A stretch of DNA of 64,000 nucleotides from Bigelowiella natans CCMP2755 (GCA_000320545.1 ADNK01000436.1:1-64000), one strand, 5' to 3'. Shown: positions 42,821 to 55,385, counted from the first letter of the stretch. The notes: generated from the letters alone by a model not told the origin. Numbers and translations: made by a program.

Positions 42821-43230
42821 TTATGACCCTAACACATTTCGCCGCCAGCGCTCTAAGTGTCTTTTGTCAGGTCGATTGTCCTTGCCATTCTGAACGTCTG
42901 AGAGATAGAACAATGTGAGTAGGATGCTATTGACCCAGGGATAGAGATGATGGCGATAATGCTAAGTTTATGAAAGGAAGTGTGCAACGAGCAAACAGCA
43001 GCAGTACCTCGAATATCAACAATGTCGCCATCGTAGTCGCTGCCCTTCTGAACAGGCATTGGAGCTAAAACCTTCACGAAAGATCGGGATCTCGCGTCAG
43101 ATCCATGAGGGCTGCGAAGAAGGAAGAGAAGAATGGGCAGGCAAAGCACGCATGCAACGCGGTAACGGCGGCAGCGCTTGCGATGGAGCCAGATTCCGGG
43201 GAACGGAGGTGGGGACGAGCAACCCTCCAT
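42821..43230 (-). CDS. Small single-pass membrane protein, 99 aa
   Basis: Two exons, 43230-43008 (ATG) and 42897-42821 (TAA), total 300 nt in phase. The N-terminal 24 residues are Pro-rich, then basic (HRKRCRRYR). A hydrophobic span (VACVLCLPILLFLL) follows, then a polar tail with KGSDYDGDIVDIRDVQNG and a basic end (RHLERWRRN). A basic stretch before a single span suggests a type II membrane protein with its C-terminus in the lumen or outside; this is inference. I do not recognise a family. The open frame extends upstream of the ATG through a GTGCGACAA hairpin, but no earlier ATG was seen. Confidence 0.6.
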
Positions 43231-43294
43231 TCGAACGCATTTCGCTTGCGGAATCTCGCTCCAAAGCTCGAGAAACCCTTTGGGGAAAAACTCA

Positions 43295-43320
43295 TGCGAC
43301 AATTTTTTACCCTTGTCGCA
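43295..43320. repeat. Hairpin, GTGCGACAA family
   Basis: TGCGACAA at 43295-43302 and TTGTCGCA at 43313-43320 form a perfect 8-bp stem with a 10-nt loop. It lies in the short region between divergent genes. Confidence 0.85.
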
Positions 43321-43483
43321 CCAAATTTAAAGGAGCGAAATCGGAATCGTTTCCCGCGAAAACAAAAGAAAATGCGCATCCATCCCAGAAGCATTGCTGG
43401 TGATTTTGGATCCAGAGACAACCCAACGGCGATGTCGCAGCGGAACAAATCTCCTTGTTTTCTCTGAAAAAAGCCGGGAAGAA

Positions 43484-45887
43484 ATGTCGGCAATGGCGTC
43501 CGCCTGGCCAAGGCTCCAGCGCCACAGCTCCAGGATTGTGAACCTGGGGAGAGGGCGGAGAACCCCGATCATCTTCCTCGAAAATTCGAATTTTTATCGG
43601 ACAATATCGCACCAAACCCGAGAGAATCCACTGGTGGGAGCCATAGGGCACGGTATGGAACATTTTGCCGAAATTCGGAGCCATCATTAACAGATTCTAT
43701 TTTCTCCCTTCTTCCCCCTGTTTTTTTCGACCAAGGCCCGTCGCTTATTCCCATGAAGCAGAGAGAAGCTGAAGGAGTTTTCGAGGCGTACGTGCAGGCA
43801 GGGTGTCCCGTCGCAACCATTGTAAGAGGTACCCCCCTCCTAGTGGTCTCACACACATCTTAAACATACGGTCCCGGCTGTCGCTCGAAGGCACACCATC
43901 ATCCCCACGAATCCCCATCTCTCTCACTGAATGAATCATTAATCCTTCTTTCTGGCGCCATTTCTGACAAAGGGTGCGAGAAATTCACCACGGAGTGCGT
44001 AGACTTGCTGGATATGAACGAGCTTATCGATAGATCGCATCTCACGCTCCTTGAAACAGTGCGGTGGATTTTTTCCCACCCTTCGCCCTTTTATTCTTAA
44101 TAGGATAAAAAAGATAGAAAATTAATTTCTCTTCCATGTGACTGGCAGAAGTAGATGGTTTAAAGGAGAAGAAAACACCGCAGTCTTCTGTGGCGCCTTA
44201 TATTCAGATTTGACATTTTTATTGCAGCCTGAGTCCCTCTCTGCCTTTTCGACCTCACCCTCTTTTTTGCCTTTAAAGAAATCGTTGGATGAAGTGTTGG
44301 AGGCGATCGATAGAAAGAGCAGCAGCAGGGGTAGTAGTGACGAGATTTGGGGCGACAGACTCATGATTTCGCTGCCCGCCGACTTCGACGGCAGCACCCC
44401 TCAGAATACGTCCATATTGGTAAAATAGTAGCGATCTTCATACCCAATAAATATAAACATTGACACCACTTGTCGTATCAATCGTATGGTAAAAAAGAGA
44501 GGGAGAGAGAGGTTGGGGAGATGACGAGTGCTTAACGTTACGATCTTTCCCTTTCTCCGTCCCCCCCCCCCCTCTCTCTTTCTCTCTCTTCATATTTGTA
44601 TCACATACAACTTGCTGATAAATCAGGAGCAGGCAATAGATTTCGCGGAGCGGCAGGTTTGTGTCGCCATTACAGCTAATGACATTACACTTCCACAGCC
44701 ACTGGGCTTTCTGTACACGCATCAAGGGAGGAGGAGGAGGAGGAGGAGGAGAGTCCCAATAAAATTATTTTTCCCTGGCGTCTGACAATGCAGTATCCTA
44801 CTATATGGCTTTAAAATCCCACCCCCTCTCATCGATACATAATCTTCATCACAGCTGAGAATAAATATGAACTACTTTTATTACATCACATGCTCGATTG
44901 CGCTGCCCTCCAGGAGTACCCAAGCGGGTACGGATTTACATCTGTAGGGTTCTCACACTCGGAGGGGGAAGGAGGGGAGAGGGTTGAGGCAATGTGCAAA
45001 GTTGCTAGGAAGGTGGCAGGAGCCGGGGCCCCGTCGAACCTAAGGTAGCACGTGATTGCGTGTGAGCGTCAATTTTCGCTCAGTTGCTGCGCTGTATGAT
45101 TTATTATTGGAATGGATGGATGTTGTCGGTCGGAAACTTCTTGATGATTGCTTCGGTTTCTTTACCTCTCGCAGTGTTAGCATCGAGGTCTCGACATACA
45201 CTCACACACACACACACACATACACACAACTTAGATGTATATTAATATGAAATGCGTGTTTGTGTGTTTTTGTGTGTGTGTGTGTGTTCGGCAGGGCTGT
45301 GCAGTGCCCAGTAAACATCTTCGAAATCGGTGCTGTGGATGAAAGGTGAGGACGGTGGTGGCTGTGGTTATGCTTATTATCGATGAAACTTCCTTTGCCG
45401 TGGTATGAAATCCCTTCCCCTCCCCTCTCCTCGTGATGATACTCTATGGTCGTGATTTGTGTATGATGAACAGCGGCGGCCAGGTCTCCGCACTGGAAGT
45501 ATGCAAGGCAAATAGCCTCAGCTTCTATGCGGATAATTCGTTGCACACAAGGTGTGTGGTGCCTCTAGCTCGGAGAGGAAGAATCGTAACTTCGCCATGT
45601 TCATTAGCGAAGACACACGGGGAGGGGGGGGGGGATTGGTTACTTTGACTATTCATCATTATAATCATCCCGCACTGTCCTCGTTCTTACTTTGCTTTGC
45701 TTCCTCCTCCTATGAGAAGCAGTAAAGCCAATATCCCCCCAACATTTGCAACAAAACCAAAAACTACTACTACTACTACTACTACTACTTCTTTTACAAC
45801 ATTCCTCAGCCCGATGTATGCGGGAGGGACAGATCCTGTCAGCTTTTTGCGGGACGCTCCGGGAGCAGGTACACGGATGAATTGCAT

Positions 45888-45929
<42 letters not shown>

Positions 45930-46503
45930 GCACAAACGCAAGTGCCTACGAGTGTACGCATGCATATGCTGTGATTGATGGATCTCATGAGCAACACAAC
46001 CTTAGCCGCCGCAGCGGCAGCTGCTAGCCTTGAAATGGAAGGAGTATCTCTGGAAAGCCACCACCCTGCTGCTGCAGCTGATGATTCGTCGTCAAGTGAT
46101 GTCAGGGAGATGGAGCAACTTACGAAGTCAATACAAAGCAACTTCAACGCTGCGGTGCGAGTTCTCCGTTCCATAATTATATTACGAAAAAAATAGTTTT
46201 TTTTTTGCATCTGGAATTTTTTATCTCGTTGAAATGTGGAGAGGAGTCGGCACCGCGTAAATGCGGCTCGGACATGGATCTTGCTTGAGGCTCGGAATCG
46301 TGTCTTGACGCTTCTTTCACGGGCCCCCCTCCTCCTCCCTCCCTCCCTCCCTCCCCCCCCCCCCTTCCTCCTCTCTCTTTCCACAGATGGGTTTGGAGAA
46401 GCAATATGCGAAGATGTACGAATCAGAGGCTGGTTAGGCGAGACATTATTAGTTTTTCAATTTCTATCAAATAGGAAGACCCATCACGTTCTTATCATCC
46501 CCG

Positions 46504-46534
<31 letters not shown>

Positions 46535-46819
46535 CATCATCATCACCACCACCATCATAATTATCATCATCATCATCATCAAGCACCGCTCCTTACTTTT
46601 CTTGTTGTTATTGTCATTGCTGAAGCCCTCATTCACCATCATCATCATCATCATCATCCCCATCCCCAGCAGTATCACTACTACTACTGCTACTACTATT
46701 ACTACTACTATTAATTATATTAATGGTAAAAATACTAATGATAATAAAATTTGACGGATGGTCTTTTTCTCCACCTCACCATCAGCAAAGACAGGGCTAC
46801 CAGTGCCGTCCGAGGTTGT

Positions 46820-46860
<41 letters not shown>

Positions 46861-48688
46861 CAGAACTTCGCAAATACTCACCACATGTTTGTATCTATTC
46901 TCGTTCATAGCTATAAATATGTATATATACATACATATTTTTATTGATGTATTATAATTGCGTCCGCAGCTGGCCTGGGGGCAAATAATCCTTGCGAGTA
47001 GCGACGATCTGCAAAATGCACTAAGGTAACTAAGCACATTAACGTACCTGTGGGCTCCCCTCGAAACCCCCTCCCTTCCCCTTCTTCCCCACCCACACGC
47101 ACAGGTGGGAATACGCACGTCGCTGCACAATAACGCCATCCGCTGAGGCCAATATCCGCATGCTAAAGGGGAAGGTCATGGCCTCCTTATGTTCAGTGCT
47201 TTGCTTTTCTCTCCCTCTCTCTCTCTAATCAAAGCAACACGCATCACCAAACACGCGGCGAGCATCGACCTGATCCAACGGAACTAATCCTTGTTGTGCG
47301 GTGACTCTTTACTGGATAGGGCGAGCTTGAAGAGTGGGGCCAACAGTACCTGCGGTAGTAGTACAGTAGCAATAGTAGTTTAACAATTCATGGTAGTAGG
47401 TGTAGCAGTTGTAGTTGTAGTTGTAGTAGTAGTGGTAGTAGAGAAGCTGTGTAGTAGCAGTAGCAGTAGCAGTTAAGATGGTGAAGAATTCGTAGTTTAT
47501 CCTCTTTTTAATGATAGAAACATGCATTAGGCACACGCACACACGTACACACCCTATTTGGATGATATTACGCACAGGGTCCTGATGAACTTGCTCGATC
47601 TGTTCTCTGCATCGGTATGTTGTTTCCCTATTGTTTTCTCCCGAATCTTGTGCGTCTTTCTAAATGAGTAGAAGAGAACCGTATCATCTTGCATCGGTTC
47701 TGTGTGTCGGTGTTACAAGGGTCAGTGGTGATGAGATTACGTTTATTGTTTAGTATAAACCGTCGGTTCTCCCGTTGCCAATCTCTCGAAGCACCAGCGT
47801 TTTCGATCTTTTCACAGCCTTTTGGCCTTACAACACGTACTCGTAATCAGGTTCACCGCGTTGAAGGAAAGAAGCGGAGGAGGCTCGAATCCTTTTTATC
47901 AGACGCAATGCCGAATATTTCCACAGGTTTTTACCAGCCCAGCTAGCGAGCTAGCTATAAATGCACGCTTTCCGAAGCAGTAGTTTGATTCGCGGCGCTG
48001 TGTGCTCGTCTTGAGACGGTGCAGGATGTTTTTCCTATCTGTAGATAGTATACAAATACACCGGCGATACGTCTTTATGCATGACGGCACGGCCATGACT
48101 GAGCATATACAGAAGTTACAGACGGCTTCTCCGTATTTGTTTTATATGTTGTTTGTCGTACCCAAATTTGTATGTGTCCTCCTCAGGCGCTGAGGAGGAT
48201 GTTCGGCTGGAGGACTTCTGCCTTTCTCTGGTCATCATAAATGGAATAAGAAAATAATAAATATACGAAGGCATGACGATGATGCTGAAGATTATGAGGA
48301 GGAGGAGGAGGAGGAGGGGGGGGGGGGGGGGAATGCAGGGGTGGAGTGGGTTGATGATATTAAATAAGTAAGATAGAGTGCATTAGGAAGCGAATTAAGA
48401 TCCTCCATTTTCTCCCCTTTTCCCTCCATTATATCAATGCTTCCTCTCTTCTTCCCATAGGTCCGCAGCACTGGAGTCAGCTGCCTTCTAACAGATGCGC
48501 AAAGTGCTCTCCGTCTTGCCCCCGTCCCACCCCCAAAAATGGTAGACACGCGGCCTGCCCAGTACAGACCGATCGACGATGATTTTGTGCTTATTCAATA
48601 TATCTTCTTCCTTATTTGGTTACAGACCGCATCAGAGGCTCTTGAAATTATGAGGGAGGCCCGTAGCTTTTACGAGACGAACAAGTAG
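43484..48688 (+). CDS. Aldo/keto reductase-like protein, 19 exons
   Basis: Exons: 43484-43652, 43736-43828, 43973-44058, 44279-44419, 44627-44656, 44860-45044, 45295-45345, 45474-45551, 45810-45868, 46006-46154, 46387-46432, 46786-46814, 46970-47025, 47105-47174, 47578-47614, 47672-47696, 47851-47926, 48461-48541, 48626-48688 (TAG). The sum is 1524 nt, 508 codons, all in phase. The first 40 residues lack acidic residues and are Arg-rich (MASAWPRLQRHSSRIVNLGR), so a mitochondrial or plastid presequence is likely. The middle resembles a divergent NAD(P)-linked aldo/keto reductase branch: YPSGYGFTSVGFS, then CPVNIFEIGAVDER followed by VSALEVCKANSLSFYADNSL. The C-terminal VRSTGVSCLLTDAQSAL resembles the LRSxxGVxxVLxGM strand. 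The nucleotide-binding SxG/N motif is not clear, so activity is doubtful. The exons at 46786, 47672 and 44627 are very short. Confidence 0.68.
45892..45926. repeat. (CA)n microsatellite
   Basis: A pure CA run in the intron between the exons ending at 45868 and starting at 46006. Confidence 0.9.
46504..46582. repeat. (ATC)n microsatellite cluster
   Basis: Imperfect ATC/CAT triplets with ACC interruptions. Further ATC and ACT runs continue to about 46710, all within one intron of the aldo/keto reductase-like gene. Confidence 0.9.
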
Positions 48689-50380
48689 AAAGGGTCTTTT
48701 AGATGGAATGCACAACGATATAATGATGATGTGAAGCGACGGAATGATGTTTACTACTAACGATCAAAATCGTTCGGAATTGTCGGCAATCAAGCGTTGG
48801 CAAATTGTGCATCGGTGACAAGCGCATGCTATGAAGATGATGATTCATACACATACATCCCGCACAGCCGCATATCTACCAGATCTAGCTAGCTAGAGAT
48901 TAGGCACGCTTGCGCCCATGGTGACACTGCTAGACTGTCTATAGCTGTGGTGTCGCTACAACATTTGCGTGCATCCACTTCCATCTTAAGCCATCGTGCA
49001 TGCAATGGACGTGCAATTTGTGCGCTGTGCTATCCACTTAGCTAAGTCGCATAAATGTGTAAACGCGGTTGCGATGTAGCCCATCACACAGATACTCGTG
49101 CATGCTAGCATGCGTACCACTGCTAGCACTGGCTACAATCTCTAGCAATCATTGCCACATGACAGGCGTGCATTCAGCCAGCGGATTGAAATACTGCAAG
49201 CTCGCGGTACTACTCAGGAAATGAATTTTCAACTCCAACAAGGCTTCAATAGTGCCTATGAACGTTGCACGCAGGGCATCACTTACAGTCCTCTATCCAT
49301 CTTGCATGGTCATCAACATGGACAAATTCCTGCAATGCACTTTCCCATTTTTGCAGGGATGCTAATCAAGTAGGCGGCGCAATCTGCGCAAGTGTTACAC
49401 GCACAAGATCCTGATAGATGAGACGTGTGTGCACCAAAAGACATTCAGAATGGATGTGTTAGACGATTTCAAAGAAGAAGAACATGACGTCAAGGCAAAA
49501 TCCAGCATCCAAATCTTAGCAAAAGACAACGACAGACGAAAATAACCTGGGCAGGGACAGGTAACAATGCAAACAAAAGCTCTCAGCGCAAACCCGAATG
49601 CCCAACAGAAGAGGGCAACAACAGAGAAAAACAACATCAGAATGCACCTGCAATGAGAAAGAATTTGTCAAATTTCTGCGCAGGTGTCGAGCATGATTGC
49701 ATTCAAATACCCACATGGACCCTTTGTGTACAAATATGGACAGCATTCAGGATCATCGTCGTCTCCTCCTTCAAGACGTTCTTCAAATGCATCTTCCACA
49801 GAAGCTGTCACCCACAGTGTGCACACGAGCCAATCAGAACAATTTCTTTTTCATCATCGATTGTTTGGCACTAGAGATCTAAAAAATGGAATTAATAAGA
49901 TGACACCTTCAACCGAAACACTCACAGTTGCGACATTATCGTCCAAGCACTTGTCTGCTTCATCGGCGTGATCGTTGACTTCTAGTGGCGGGAGCTGCAC
50001 GTCCATCATTTCACAGATCTTCGAGTGCACGAAGGAAGTGCTGTTGTTTTTAAGACACATCTACGCCGGGGACCAACAATTCATAGCTCTCTTCCTCGCA
50101 AATTAACGAGAATAGGCAAGCCGTTTGGCCCAAATCGCCGCCGTATCAGTCCTTCTTCCCCGCTGCGTTCGCGAGCTCACCGCAGCACTGAAATGCGCTG
50201 GCAAAAAGCGCAGTTAGAAGTTGGTGCTGGCTCCACAGGTGGGATCTGAAAACATGCGGACGACAACTGAAAAACGTTGTCGTAGATAAAAAAAAAGGCT
50301 GAGTTTTTTAGGAAAAAAAACAGCCGTTGTTCTCCCGATACTAGTGTCGAATTGGAGTAACCTCTGTCTGCCCAGCATCA
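48689..50380. other. Gene-poor TGCATG-rich spacer
   Basis: No splice-bounded exon was seen. The composition (TGCATG, CTAGCTAGC, GCGTGCATTC) matches the other gene-poor stretches. Short ORFs, such as the one starting at 49152, are unsupported. A GTGCGACAA-type hairpin lies at 50260-50283. Confidence 0.5.
50260..50283. repeat. Hairpin, GTGCGACAA family (variant)
   Basis: ACGACAAC at 50260-50267 and GTTGTCGT at 50276-50283 pair perfectly around an 8-nt loop, about 100 nt upstream of a start codon. Confidence 0.8.
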
Positions 50381-51334
50381 ATGGCTCGGCTCTGCTGTGT
50401 GATCCTCCTCCCCCTCCTCCTTTCGGACGCCACGGCTACCCGGTATATCCGTGGCCGGGGCCCCGCTGCTGCATCCGTAAGGACGAGAATCTCCGGCTGC
50501 TTTGGGAGAATGACAAGGACCATGATGCAAAGAAGGACACATGCAGGTAAGACCCCACCCCCTCCCATACGATCATTCTCGACGACGACTCAGTTTCTTT
50601 CGGTTGCAACGGCTCTTGGCAGGTCTCGTTGCTGTTCAATCCTCGGAAAAACAGGGCGACAAGGACGACGGAGACGATAAAAACGTCGTCCCCATGGATG
50701 AAGGGATGGCTATGCTCGGAAACGAGCCGACGGGACCACTTGCGTGCCTGCTCGTCGGCTTCAATCCCGGAGAGAAGAAAGCGTTCGAGGACATGATGGC
50801 AGGAATGGATGCAGACATCGTGGACATAGTAGTGGCTAATCAGGTTGTATTGGCCTTGGCCGCTGTAGTGTAAAAACCATTGAGAATGATGCACACCTTC
50901 AATGTATGGCCACTTTTGTCTGCAAAAAACGTGTTTGTCTCATCCTTTCGGTTGTATTGTAGCTCGATCGGACGCTCGAGGAATCACTAGAAATACCATT
51001 CGACGAGCCTCCAAGTGGTTAGATGTCTAGATGTGGTCTAAAGAAGGAGGAAATTATAAATGATGAATATTCAGTTGGAAGGATGTTGATGATGATGATG
51101 ATGAAATCACAATTCTATTCTATAATTCTCATATCGATCGTGCGAATTAACCCCCCCCCCCTCCCCTTCTTTTCATACTGAAATATGCAGACAACGTGAT
51201 AGGCCAGAACAAGCGCATCGTATTTCTCTCCGGAATGTAATACCGCAAGAATGAATTATGTTAATTTGCCAATTGCACACTTTTTACCTACATGCAAACT
51301 CTTCCCCTCCGCTCTATTTATTCGGAGATCAGTC

Positions 51335-51374
<40 letters not shown>

Positions 51375-51974
51375 CGTATTCATTTGTATGGATGTCTATA
51401 TATGCGAAATGCTCAATAATATTGAGTAGTTAATAACTTAGCAATGCATAGCCGATGAGTCTCTGTCTATCGCCGTTCTGTTTCCTTAATATTATCTTTA
51501 CACGATGATACTATTTTCAAACAGGTACTCTGGTGAGATACAAGAGGTGATGGCAGCGTATGACGAGAGCGACTTGCCATTCACTCTTTGGGCGATGGCG
51601 GTTCCCAACTCAATGAAGAAGGTATATACAGCAGAAACTACGCGTAATATCTCCTCCTCACTTCCCCTCCGTAAGTGGGGGGGAGATAAAAAAATGAATT
51701 TCACGTCAATATATGCTTTAAGAAGCGATGTTTCAGCATAAATTGCTTTGCACCATCTGTGTAGCTATCCTGAATTGTTCGATTCCTTTGCGTTAAACCT
51801 CACTAACAATACTCTACAACTTCTCGCTTCCTTGCTATTCGCTAAATGCAGCCTCTCCGAAGCCTAGTGACAGAAATCATGAACGACGCTGCGTGGATGA
51901 TTGCTAAAGAAGAGGAAGTAGCAGCAGAGGCAGAGGCTGCGAGAATAGACGAAGGACTTAGAACTGTCGAATGA
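50381..51974 (+). CDS. Presumptive plastid protein, DUF3783-like, 235 aa
   Basis: Exons: 50381-50546 (ATG), 50623-50843, 50963-51017, 51191-51236, 51525-51621, 51852-51974 (TGA). The sum is 708 nt, 236 codons, in phase. The N-terminus is bipartite: a signal peptide (MARLCCVILLPLLLSDATA) followed by about 40 residues rich in Arg, Ser, Thr and Gly with no acidic residue. This is the layout of proteins sent to a plastid of secondary origin. The mature part has an acidic linker, then GPLACLLVGFNPGEKKAFED and, later, KRIVFLSGMYSGEIQEVM followed by PFTLWAMAVPNS. It ends in a helical Ala/Glu-rich tail. The LSG(M)..E(I)..V and A..VPNS pattern recalls plant plastid proteins with a DUF3783 domain. I recall this family only loosely. 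Catalytic function is unknown. Confidence 0.65.
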
Positions 51975-52329
51975 ACACTACGCATATACCAAACATGCAC
52001 TAGATGCGCGTCGTTGCTGCAGCATATATGCTCACGAAATTTTGGCATAACTACCACATGTGTCAGAGTCGCAGTGTACATGATATATATATTAACATTT
52101 TGTAGCAGGCAGCTTTCCGCTTGTTATATTTTGGTTGCGATGTATCTATATATTGCGTTTCATGCTCCGCGTGCGTCCGTGAGAGTTTTTTGCTGCTGAG
52201 TAGCTACAATCAAGAGAACGACGAAGCTATGTTTGGCGCATTTCTTTTTTTTTGGAACGACGCAATTCATGGAAAGTACGTCTGCTTCTCTTCCAGGCAG
52301 TACGATGCGTTGGCCTTTATTTGTTAGTT
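51975..52329. other. Gap between convergent genes
   Basis: No coding signal was seen. It separates the stop codons of the plastid-type gene (+) and the DGAT2-type gene (-), so it should hold both 3' UTRs. Confidence 0.5.
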
Positions 52330-53568
52330 TCAGTCAAACACAAGCGTCTGTGCCCTTTGAATTCCAGACACAGTAACGTTCTTGTGCTCATCCCAGAGCG
52401 TCCTAAGTGCCTTCATGTAATCTTGGTGCACCTGCATACGCGCACAGATGAATGGTGTAGAATGGCTGACGAATGATATAATGTGCGTGCAGCCGCACGA
52501 AATCGAAAAAGGCATGGGAAAGAGAAGTGGTGGCGATCATGATGATGATGATGATAACGTTTTCAACCTCTTGCACGATTTTCCTTCCCTCATCCGAGTT
52601 TCTGGTAGGAAGTAGGTTGGTACAAGCGTGAGTTGGTAGGCAAGGCAACGAGGGCGACAATTCATGGAATAATAACAGTGAACCGGAACACAATTTAAAT
52701 ATAAATATGTGTATAAATTTTTAGTTTGCAATTGATATACTGTGCGTGCGTGTGTGTGTGTGTGTGTGTGTGTGTTATCGATCAGATCTCCCTGGGAAGA
52801 AGAGAATCGTGATTTCCTTTGTGCTGCTGTGTTGTTATAAGTAGCGTGCAAATCTGGTAATATTTCAATAGTAGTAGTCGTAGTAGTTATTGCTGTTGTA
52901 GCAGCCCATTATACCTCTCGCACCCACGGTGTTTTGAAGTTAAGCTTCAGCGTCAAAAGCCTGAAGATCGAGAGAGAAGGGGGGAGGAGGGGTAGGAGGA
53001 AGTGAGTGGAGGCACGGACATGGTGATGATCATGCGTATTGTTTCATATGATAATTAATGATGATGATGATGATGATGATGATAATGATGATGGGGACTG
53101 CTGTCGAAAACACACACTCACACACACATATGACAATACGCATGGTGTAGTATATATCAGTGATTTTCATGTTGTAGTTTCCCGCCTCACCTGTGGTCAA
53201 TGCCAGGGAACTTCTCCGAAAATCCAAGGGCCTAAAATACATAAATGTATTGTATATGTGTGCATATAAATATTTATGTATATATATATATGTGTGTATA
53301 TATGTGCATATATAGGTGCGACATAGTTGTAGGACATGTGGCACCATACGAGAGAAAGAGTACTGCGCTCATGGCAAAACGCATCATTCTCATCGTCATC
53401 ATCATTGTTATTGCCATTCCTGTAATAATTCACTTTACATCCGTTGCGAATGTTCCCCACGCACCCAGCGACAGGATGCCTTCAATTTGAGAAGGAGGGG
53501 GAGGAGGAGGAGGAGGAAGAGGATTTGATATGCAAAAGTAGAAGTAAGAAGAGGAAGCAGAACTAGAG

Positions 53569-53604
<36 letters not shown>

Positions 53605-53727
53605 TTGGTAGTGAGTAGCAGTAGCCTCCAGGTTGCGGAAATGAGTTCGGTAGCAACTTGAGAGAAAGAGAGAAAGAGAGAAAGAGGGAAGAGAGAGAGG
53701 GGGAGAGAGAAAATGGCTGAGGTAAAA

Positions 53728-53772
<45 letters not shown>

Positions 53773-54706
53773 CACACCCACATGCACATAGTATACCGTG
53801 CGGATGATAGCAGAAGACATACTTTTTCTTCGGAGATATATCGACTGTTTTTTCCTGTAAATAAAGGAGCCGATGTTGATAATGATGACCATGGGGGGGA
53901 ACAGTGCGGTGAATTCGCTTCAAACGCTGTGACTCGATAGGCTATTTTAATGCTGTTCTAGACCTACGTGTTTTTCCATCTTGGTCATCTTCGTCATCAT
54001 CATCATCATCATCATCGTCATCATCATCATCATCATCGTCATCATCATCATCATCATCATCATCCTCACAAGATGGACATGGAAAGGAGAAGAGAAGTGG
54101 AGGAAGAGGAAGAGGTAGAAGGAAGGAAGAGAATAGGCCTCTTCTTCTTCTTCTTCTTCTTCTTCTTCTTCTTCTTTTCAGGGTACCAGTCGCATCGGGA
54201 AGTAATCGACAAATAATTTCCAGATCGGCAGCTTTCGGAGAAAAGGCGTGCGGTTGCCTATAAATGGTGGCAAAAACATTAGCAGCCGTGGTAGCGATAC
54301 TACGTGGAAGAACAACACATTCAGACCTCCAATAAAATATGCATTAGACACAAGATTGCGCTGCGTACGCTCTCCATTCTTTCTTACCCCTCCCTCTCCC
54401 CCCCCCCCCCTCCCCCTCTCTCTCTATCTATCTCTCTCTGCGACCACCTCTCGACGAGGAGTCATCGTAGAAGAGACTCCAAATGAGATAAACTATGAAT
54501 GGCACGTTGAGGATAGGAACTAGCATCATAGAGAGCGTGAAACCCCATGCCTAGAGATAACGAAGAGAGAGAGAAAGAGAAAGCTTCTTAGCTTGGGGGA
54601 GGAATATGATTCTCCCCTCATCTCTCGGTGTGCGAAAGACTTGAAAGGAGGCGACTGCAACTTATTACCACAAAGGAGAGGGGCAGCACCATCAAAGCTA
54701 AGTAGA
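52330..54706 (-). CDS. DGAT2: DGAT2-family acyltransferase, central block missing
   Basis: Exons found: 54706-54669, 54550-54448, 54257-54187, 53854-53797, 53479-53439, 53231-53191, 52960-52915, [missing], 52601-52568, 52431-52330 (TGA). DGAT2 enzymes make triacylglycerol from diacylglycerol and acyl-CoA in the ER membrane. The N-terminal half is clear: hydrophobic YLALMVLPLSF and MMLVPILNVPFIVYLIW, then LPIWKLFVDYFPMRL, the catalytic YHPHG, ILSLGAWGTFATD, FSEKFPGID and LLTLKLNFKTPWVRE. The C-terminus matches too (VHQDYMKALRTLWDEHKN). The roughly 130 residues between them, including the conserved RxGFxxxAxxxGxxLVPxxxFG region, are absent from the 313 nt between the exons. The exons on either side do not share phase, which points to a deletion, an assembly collapse or a pseudogene. 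The ATG is upstream of 54706 and was not found. Confidence 0.8.
53729..53778. repeat. (CA)n microsatellite
   Basis: A CA run with a few interruptions, directly after the YHPHG exon of the DGAT2-type gene. Confidence 0.9.
53993..54064. repeat. (ATC)n microsatellite, followed by (CTT)n at 54138-54178
   Basis: Two trinucleotide arrays in one intron of the DGAT2-type gene. Confidence 0.9.
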
Positions 54707-54944
54707 CTGTTGTTATTTGAGGAGGAGGAAGAGGAGGAAGAGGTGAAGGAATATATTGGAGAATGAGACATGAGAAGGGGGGGGGGGGGGAGAGAGAGAG
54801 AGAGAGAGAGAGAGAGGACAAGACGACGAAGAACAAGGCAGCAGACCCCAACAGCGAGAATACTTATGTATATTATACAAAATGTATTGAAAGCGAGTGC
54901 GTGTGTGTGTGTGTGTGTCTGTGTGTAATTGACAAATAAAGAAG

Positions 54945-54985
<41 letters not shown>

Positions 54986-55385
54986 GACGCGTTGATCAGA
55001 AATGTCGTGTGTTATAAAGTAGTAACTCGAAGAAGAAGGAGAAGAACAAGAACAAGAACAAGAACAAGACAAGGAGGAGGAGAAAGCAGAAGAAGGTATA
55101 GATAAAACCAGTCAGAGACTGGAATCTCCGCTCCCAAGAGTAGCTAAGATACAACATAGCCACAACATTTATTACATCGTACGCTTACGCGTGTGCGCGT
55201 ATGTGTGTGTGTGTGTGTGTGGATAAATACAAGAAACTACTGCTATCTTCAAAAATCTCCAAAGAAGGGTGGGGGAGGCAGTTGCGAACATGGGAGGAGA
55301 ACTGTACATATATGTTCTCTCCCGACGGCTTCGTCCCTCCCGTTCATCATGCGGCATCTTTCCCTTTACACCCCTCCTACATCAA
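54707..55385. other. Unresolved 5' region of the DGAT2-type gene
   Basis: The start codon of the minus-strand acyltransferase should lie here. There are (GA)n, (GT)n and (TA)n runs and short hydrophobic ORFs (for example around 55300 on the minus strand), but no exon fits the phase-1 requirement of the exon at 54706 with confidence. Confidence 0.4.

Noticed and set aside
43059-43690. Six overlapping ORFs on both strands
   Set aside because: Only two are supported: the first exon of the aldo/keto reductase-like gene (+) and that of the small membrane protein (-). The others lack compatible start or splice sites.
48002-48193. ORF starting MLVLRRCRMFFLSVDSIQ as an extra exon of the 19-exon gene
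   Set aside because: No acceptor places it in phase with the exon ending at 47926, whereas that exon joins directly in phase with 48461.
49152-49373. 73-codon ORF near 49.2 kb
   Set aside because: No splice signals or family match; lies in repeat-like spacer.
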